From Chitinophaga agri (GTDB taxonomy: Bacteria; Bacteroidota; Bacteroidia; Chitinophagales; Chitinophagaceae): a stretch of DNA of 64,000 bases. The DNA lies in assembly GCF_010093065.1 (NCBI RefSeq), contig NZ_CP048113.1, forward strand, positions 3,100,001-3,164,000, given 5' to 3'. Under the pieces are notes generated by a model. It did not search any database. It was not told where the DNA came from and saw only the letters and a program-made list of their open reading frames with translations. Below are positions 60,892 to 64,000 of the stretch, in pieces. The position numbers were made by a program, and so were the translations under genes. Position 1 is the first letter of the stretch. Every line of letters starts with the position of its first letter.

Positions 60892-62859
60892 TTAATTAAT
60901 AAACCACCAGCGTAAACCCAGTCTGAATGTGAAGTTATTGTATGGATAAGCCGGTCCGGCGAAGTTATTTGTAGCGAAGAAAGTATTGAGATTTTCCCCC
61001 CTGATAAATGCTGACAAAGACTTAATACGGAAGTGTACAAATGCAGCGAGATCAGGCGCATAATACTTAATTCGTTGGGTAGTCTGATACACAAATTGAC
61101 CGATCACCGGAGAATAATCATCCGCGTAATAAGACGTATTATATTTTGCTTCAATACCTGTCATCAGGTTCAGGTTATTGAACAATTTAGTCTCATACGC
61201 TAACCGGTGACGCGTCCAGAATGCAGGCACGTTGATCCTTCCGTCACCATGCACCTGCTGGAAGGCAAATTCCGCGTACCAGTTATATTTTTTATACTTG
61301 AAGTGCTTATTCAAAACAACCTGTAACAGGTTAAAAAGCGCCGGTGCCTGCGCACTGGTGTAGTAATTGGAGAAGTAGGTATAGTTCTCCATCAGGTAAT
61401 AGTTCACCGCCAGGTTATACTTCAGCTTCCTGTTATCCGCAGAGAACTGTAAGAGTGTTGTATTTTCCTTTCCAAGTGAATTATTGTACCAGCTGTCGTA
61501 GGTACTGCTGAAATATTTGTAGATATAAGAGGCCTCCCGGTTGGTATTACTGAAAAGCAAATGTACATTACCCAATGTCTCATTGAGATAACGGCTTAGC
61601 ATACCAGTTATATTATAGTCCCCGGCGTTTTGTCCGGTGAGATAAAATTCACCTTTAGCCTGCAGGTCCCATTTCTGGTTACGCGTTTTGTTACGGTATT
61701 CTCCATGTAAAACCAGGTTGCTGAAACTAATATTAGCGTCCAGGAAAGTCCCCCGTATGCTTTCATACCTGGCACCGGCACTGATAAAGTGCCCCTGGTT
61801 TCCACGGATAGGGAACTGTATCAGGGAGATATCATTGGAGATATTCCGCCATTCATGACGGGCACGGATCGTGTCACCATTGAAGCCCCAGTTATATTTA
61901 TTAGCATAGAAGAACGTATCCGGCTGACCGTCCAGGTATTCCAGACCATCATTATCTACCTTAAACGTATACTGTACACGAAAGAAAGGGTCGAATTTAT
62001 AATAATCGGTGGTGTCATTCACATGAATAGTATCTCCCTTACCCCAGTCGTACTGCTGTACGAACATGAAGCCCGACTGCTTGTTGGTCGTTTTTACCGG
62101 CAATGTGGTTGTGAACAGCCCTGAACTGGTAGCTGAATAGTTACCAAGGTTCACATCGACTGTTTTGCGCTGACTATAGGTAGGATTATCCAGTATAGAA
62201 TCCCCTCCACGGATCCCACCGTTCTCACCATTATTAAACTTATTATAGAAATAGCTCAGGTAAGCGTTATAGCGCTTGTTTTTACTATTGAAACGACCTG
62301 TTACACGGTAAATGTCGTGGTTTGTTGCCTGTGAGCGGAAGAAGCCTGGTGCATATTTCTTATTATACTCAAATCCGAAGTTGAAACGGTCGGTACGGTT
62401 CTGGGTATGGAGTACACCGATATGCTGTTCCTGCTGACTACCCACCAGGTAGCGCAATTCAGAATAGGGCTTGGTAGTAGTATAGATACGGGCATTCTCA
62501 TGATTGAACCCATACACATCAAAAGTATGATAGCCGGCATCAAAACCAGGCTTCATAAATGGTGTGAACAGCAGGTTACGGGCAGGAGCGCCAGTATTGC
62601 CCAGGAACATGTAGGTCGCGGGTACACGCAGGTAGGAATCAGTGAAGTCGGCAAGTGATGAGTCCAGCCTGTAGTCCGTCGGCTCGCCAAGCCGGCGGTA
62701 GCTGATGGTGATCGTATCCGGTTCATGTGTATGTTTGCCGGTGTCCTTCTGCATAGAAGCACCTCCGCCACCGCCCATATTGCCGAAACGTTGGCCGATC
62801 TGCGCGTGAACGCACTGAACAGCAGCCAGCAAACAACATATTAAAATAAATGACCTCAT
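60892..62859 (-). CDS. Putative porin (Bacteroidota outer-membrane barrel)
   Basis: This 655-aa outer-membrane protein has a signal peptide (CLLAAVQCVHAQ) and a glycine-rich stretch (GNMGGGGGAS) before a long barrel rich in aromatic residues (FNFGFEYNKKYAPGFF, YNAYLSYFYNKFN, YNLAVNYYLMENYTYF). The C-terminus FTFRLGLRWWFIN is the barrel end. It matches the putative-porin family found across Bacteroidota, often near nucleotide or TCA genes; the solute is unknown. Purine nucleoside phosphorylase lies upstream in the same direction, 169 bp apart. Confidence 0.85.
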   Translation of the reverse strand: MRSFILICCLLAAVQCVHAQIGQRFGNMGGGGGASMQKDTGKHTHEPDTITISYRRLGEPTDYRLDSSLADFTDSYLRVPATYMFLGNTGAPARNLLFTPFMKPGFDAGYHTFDVYGFNHENARIYTTTKPYSELRYLVGSQQEQHIGVLHTQNRTDRFNFGFEYNKKYAPGFFRSQATNHDIYRVTGRFNSKNKRYNAYLSYFYNKFNNGENGGIRGGDSILDNPTYSQRKTVDVNLGNYSATSSGLFTTTLPVKTTNKQSGFMFVQQYDWGKGDTIHVNDTTDYYKFDPFFRVQYTFKVDNDGLEYLDGQPDTFFYANKYNWGFNGDTIRARHEWRNISNDISLIQFPIRGNQGHFISAGARYESIRGTFLDANISFSNLVLHGEYRNKTRNQKWDLQAKGEFYLTGQNAGDYNITGMLSRYLNETLGNVHLLFSNTNREASYIYKYFSSTYDSWYNNSLGKENTTLLQFSADNRKLKYNLAVNYYLMENYTYFSNYYTSAQAPALFNLLQVVLNKHFKYKKYNWYAEFAFQQVHGDGRINVPAFWTRHRLAYETKLFNNLNLMTGIEAKYNTSYYADDYSPVIGQFVYQTTQRIKYYAPDLAAFVHFRIKSLSAFIRGENLNTFFATNNFAGPAYPYNNFTFRLGLRWWFIN

Positions 62860-62980
62860 CCTATGATATAATTTCCTGCTTCGAGCTTCTTAATTTATTG
62901 GTATTGACACATTTCAACTATGCGACCAGTTAGTCCCGGGTCTGATGAACGGATGTTTTCAGACGGATGCTACCGGCCAT

Positions 62981-63007
62981 CCCTGCGGAAAATTTCCGTA
63001 GGCAGGG
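62981..63007 (-). other. Hairpin downstream of the purine nucleoside phosphorylase gene
   Basis: CCCTGC (62981-62986) pairs with GCAGGG (63002-63007), with an inner CGGAA/TTCCG pairing. It lies 21 bp past the phosphorylase stop, but there is no T-run on the minus strand, so termination is uncertain. Confidence 0.4.
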
Positions 63008-63028
63008 CTGCAAGCTAATACAAGGTAT

Positions 63029-63850
63029 TTATATAACCTTAACCAGCTCCCTGAAAATTAGCGTTAATTTTGGTTCGGCTGCGTTTGCCGCTTCCAGTAC
63101 TTCCTCGTGTGTAATGACATTTTCCTCCTCACGGATGCCGATATCAGTAATAACACTCATTGCTAATACTTTCATTCCGCTATGGATGGCCACGATCACT
63201 TCAGGCACCGTACTCATACCTACCGCGTCTCCCCCGATGATATGCATGTACATATATTCCGCCCTTGTTTCGAAAGTAGGCCCCTGCACCCCTACATAAA
63301 CGCCGGTGTGTACAGGAATACTATTCGCGGCAGCGATTTCTTTTGCTTTGGCAATCAGCGCCTTGGAGTAAGGCTCGCTCATATCCGGGAAACGTGGTCC
63401 CAGGGCATTGATATTAGGTCCGCGCAGCGGATGTTCCGGCTGCAGGTTAATATGATCGCGGATGATCATCAGATCTCCTACGTTAAATGCCTTATTCATA
63501 CCACCTGCCGCATTGGAAACCAGCAGGGTTTCCACACCCAGGGCCTTCATGACCCGTACCGGAAAAGTAACCTGCTGCATCGACAGGCCTTCGTAAAAAT
63601 GGAACCTGCCGGCCATCGCTATTACCGGACGACCATTCAGCTGGCCCAGTATCAGCCGGCCTTTATGCCCTTCTACAGAGGAAGAAGGGAAATATGGGAT
63701 CTGCTCATAGGGGATTTCTGTGCTGTCAATAATATCACCGGCCAGGTTACCCAGTCCACTACCTAAAATAATACCCACTTCCGGGGTACCAGACCATGAT
63801 TTGCGGATATAGTCCGCAGCAGCAGCTATTTGTTGTAAGAGATCACTCAT
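63029..63850 (-). CDS. Purine-nucleoside phosphorylase (trimeric type)
   Basis: This enzyme splits purine nucleosides with phosphate to base and ribose-1-phosphate in salvage. It carries the trimeric (guanosine/inosine-type) motifs GSGLGNLAGDI near residue 30, PVIAMAGRFHFYEG, LLVSNAAGGMN, and the base-binding region TFETRAEY with VGMSTVPEVIVA. At 273 aa it has the usual length for the low-molecular-mass class. A TAACTTTG box (63879-63886) 28 nt upstream on the same strand fits a -7 promoter element. Confidence 0.94.
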   Translation of the reverse strand: MSDLLQQIAAAADYIRKSWSGTPEVGIILGSGLGNLAGDIIDSTEIPYEQIPYFPSSSVEGHKGRLILGQLNGRPVIAMAGRFHFYEGLSMQQVTFPVRVMKALGVETLLVSNAAGGMNKAFNVGDLMIIRDHINLQPEHPLRGPNINALGPRFPDMSEPYSKALIAKAKEIAAANSIPVHTGVYVGVQGPTFETRAEYMYMHIIGGDAVGMSTVPEVIVAIHSGMKVLAMSVITDIGIREEENVITHEEVLEAANAAEPKLTLIFRELVKVI

Positions 63851-63959
63851 TATATTAATGTCTTTAAAACAGGTTGCGCAAAGTTATTTTTAATTCACAA
63901 AACACTACGGTTTTATATTTAAATCATAATGACCTATTTTAGCGGCAAATTTTTATCAG

Positions 63960-64000
63960 ATGAACTTACATGAATACCAGGCTAAAGAACTGTTGAAGAA
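63960..64000 (+). CDS. sucC: Succinyl-CoA ligase beta subunit, first codons (cut by window edge)
   Basis: Thirteen full codons are visible, reading MNLHEYQAKELLK, the typical start of SucC (ATP-grasp beta subunit of succinyl-CoA synthetase, TCA cycle). The rest is outside the window. It is divergent from the purine nucleoside phosphorylase gene. Confidence 0.85.
   Translation, partial: MNLHEYQAKELLK

Overview
The window is a chromosomal segment of a Bacteroidota bacterium, most likely a Chitinophaga-like member of Chitinophagaceae. Evidence for this is a SusC/SusD pair with an ECF sigma factor and FecR-type anti-sigma factor, the Bacteroidota-type promoter motif TAnnTTTG (with TTTG 19 nt upstream at the tRNA array), an arginine operon built on an ArgF'-type transcarbamylase, and HYC_CC_PP and putative-porin families. 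The genus is inferred from protein resemblance only. No phage, IS element, CRISPR array or rRNA operon was seen.

Layout. 1-620: 3' end of a TonB-dependent receptor. 687-9159 (minus): an eight-gene arginine operon, GNAT-argG-argC-argD-argF'-argB-M20 deacylase-argH, behind a long untranslated leader. 9607-19591: glycan and amino-sugar salvage, with a GH29 fucosidase, a GH109-like alpha-N-acetylgalactosaminidase, two FucP-type permeases, a ROK kinase, a glycosylasparaginase and CutC. 19693-26631 (minus): SusD, SusC, FecR and sigma factor. 26942-27361: a secreted tryptophan-rich repeat protein. 27691-29616: a NagB-PIG-L fusion. Together 9.6-29.6 kb looks like a locus for taking apart glycoprotein glycans and feeding GlcNAc and related sugars into glycolysis.

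29.7-38.7 kb holds housekeeping and small enzymes: a stand-alone RelA/SpoT-like HD hydrolase, a LCMT-like methyltransferase, YpdA, MurB, PriA, PlsC, a DUF4258 protein and MtaB. Four identical tRNA-Val(TAC) genes follow at 38.9-39.4 kb, then a MetF-fold protein lacking the usual active-site motif, a Kef-type antiporter with stress domains, the clpS-aat N-degron pair, a lipoprotein, and a DtxR/MntR regulator followed by an Nramp-UspA manganese transporter. The transporter is preceded by a potentially structured RNA leader.

47.9-50.9 kb (minus) is a LiaF-like/DUF4288/LytS/LytTR envelope-stress operon. It is followed by an SGNH hydrolase, two isocitrate dehydrogenases of different subfamilies side by side, an aldo/keto reductase, an AraC regulator and an L,D-transpeptidase. 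58.4-60.5 kb (minus) is a small copper/metal cluster (HYC_CC_PP, HMA protein, outer-membrane protein) with an unannotated 23-codon ORF coupled to its end. The window closes with a small conserved protein, a putative porin, purine nucleoside phosphorylase and the first codons of sucC.

The most interesting leads are the mntH leader RNA, the possible acyl-glutamate synthase and succinyl-type transcarbamylase of the arginine operon, the W-rich repeat protein, the copper-cluster mini-ORF, operator-like repeats in the glycan locus, and the MetF-like protein without its catalytic glutamate.
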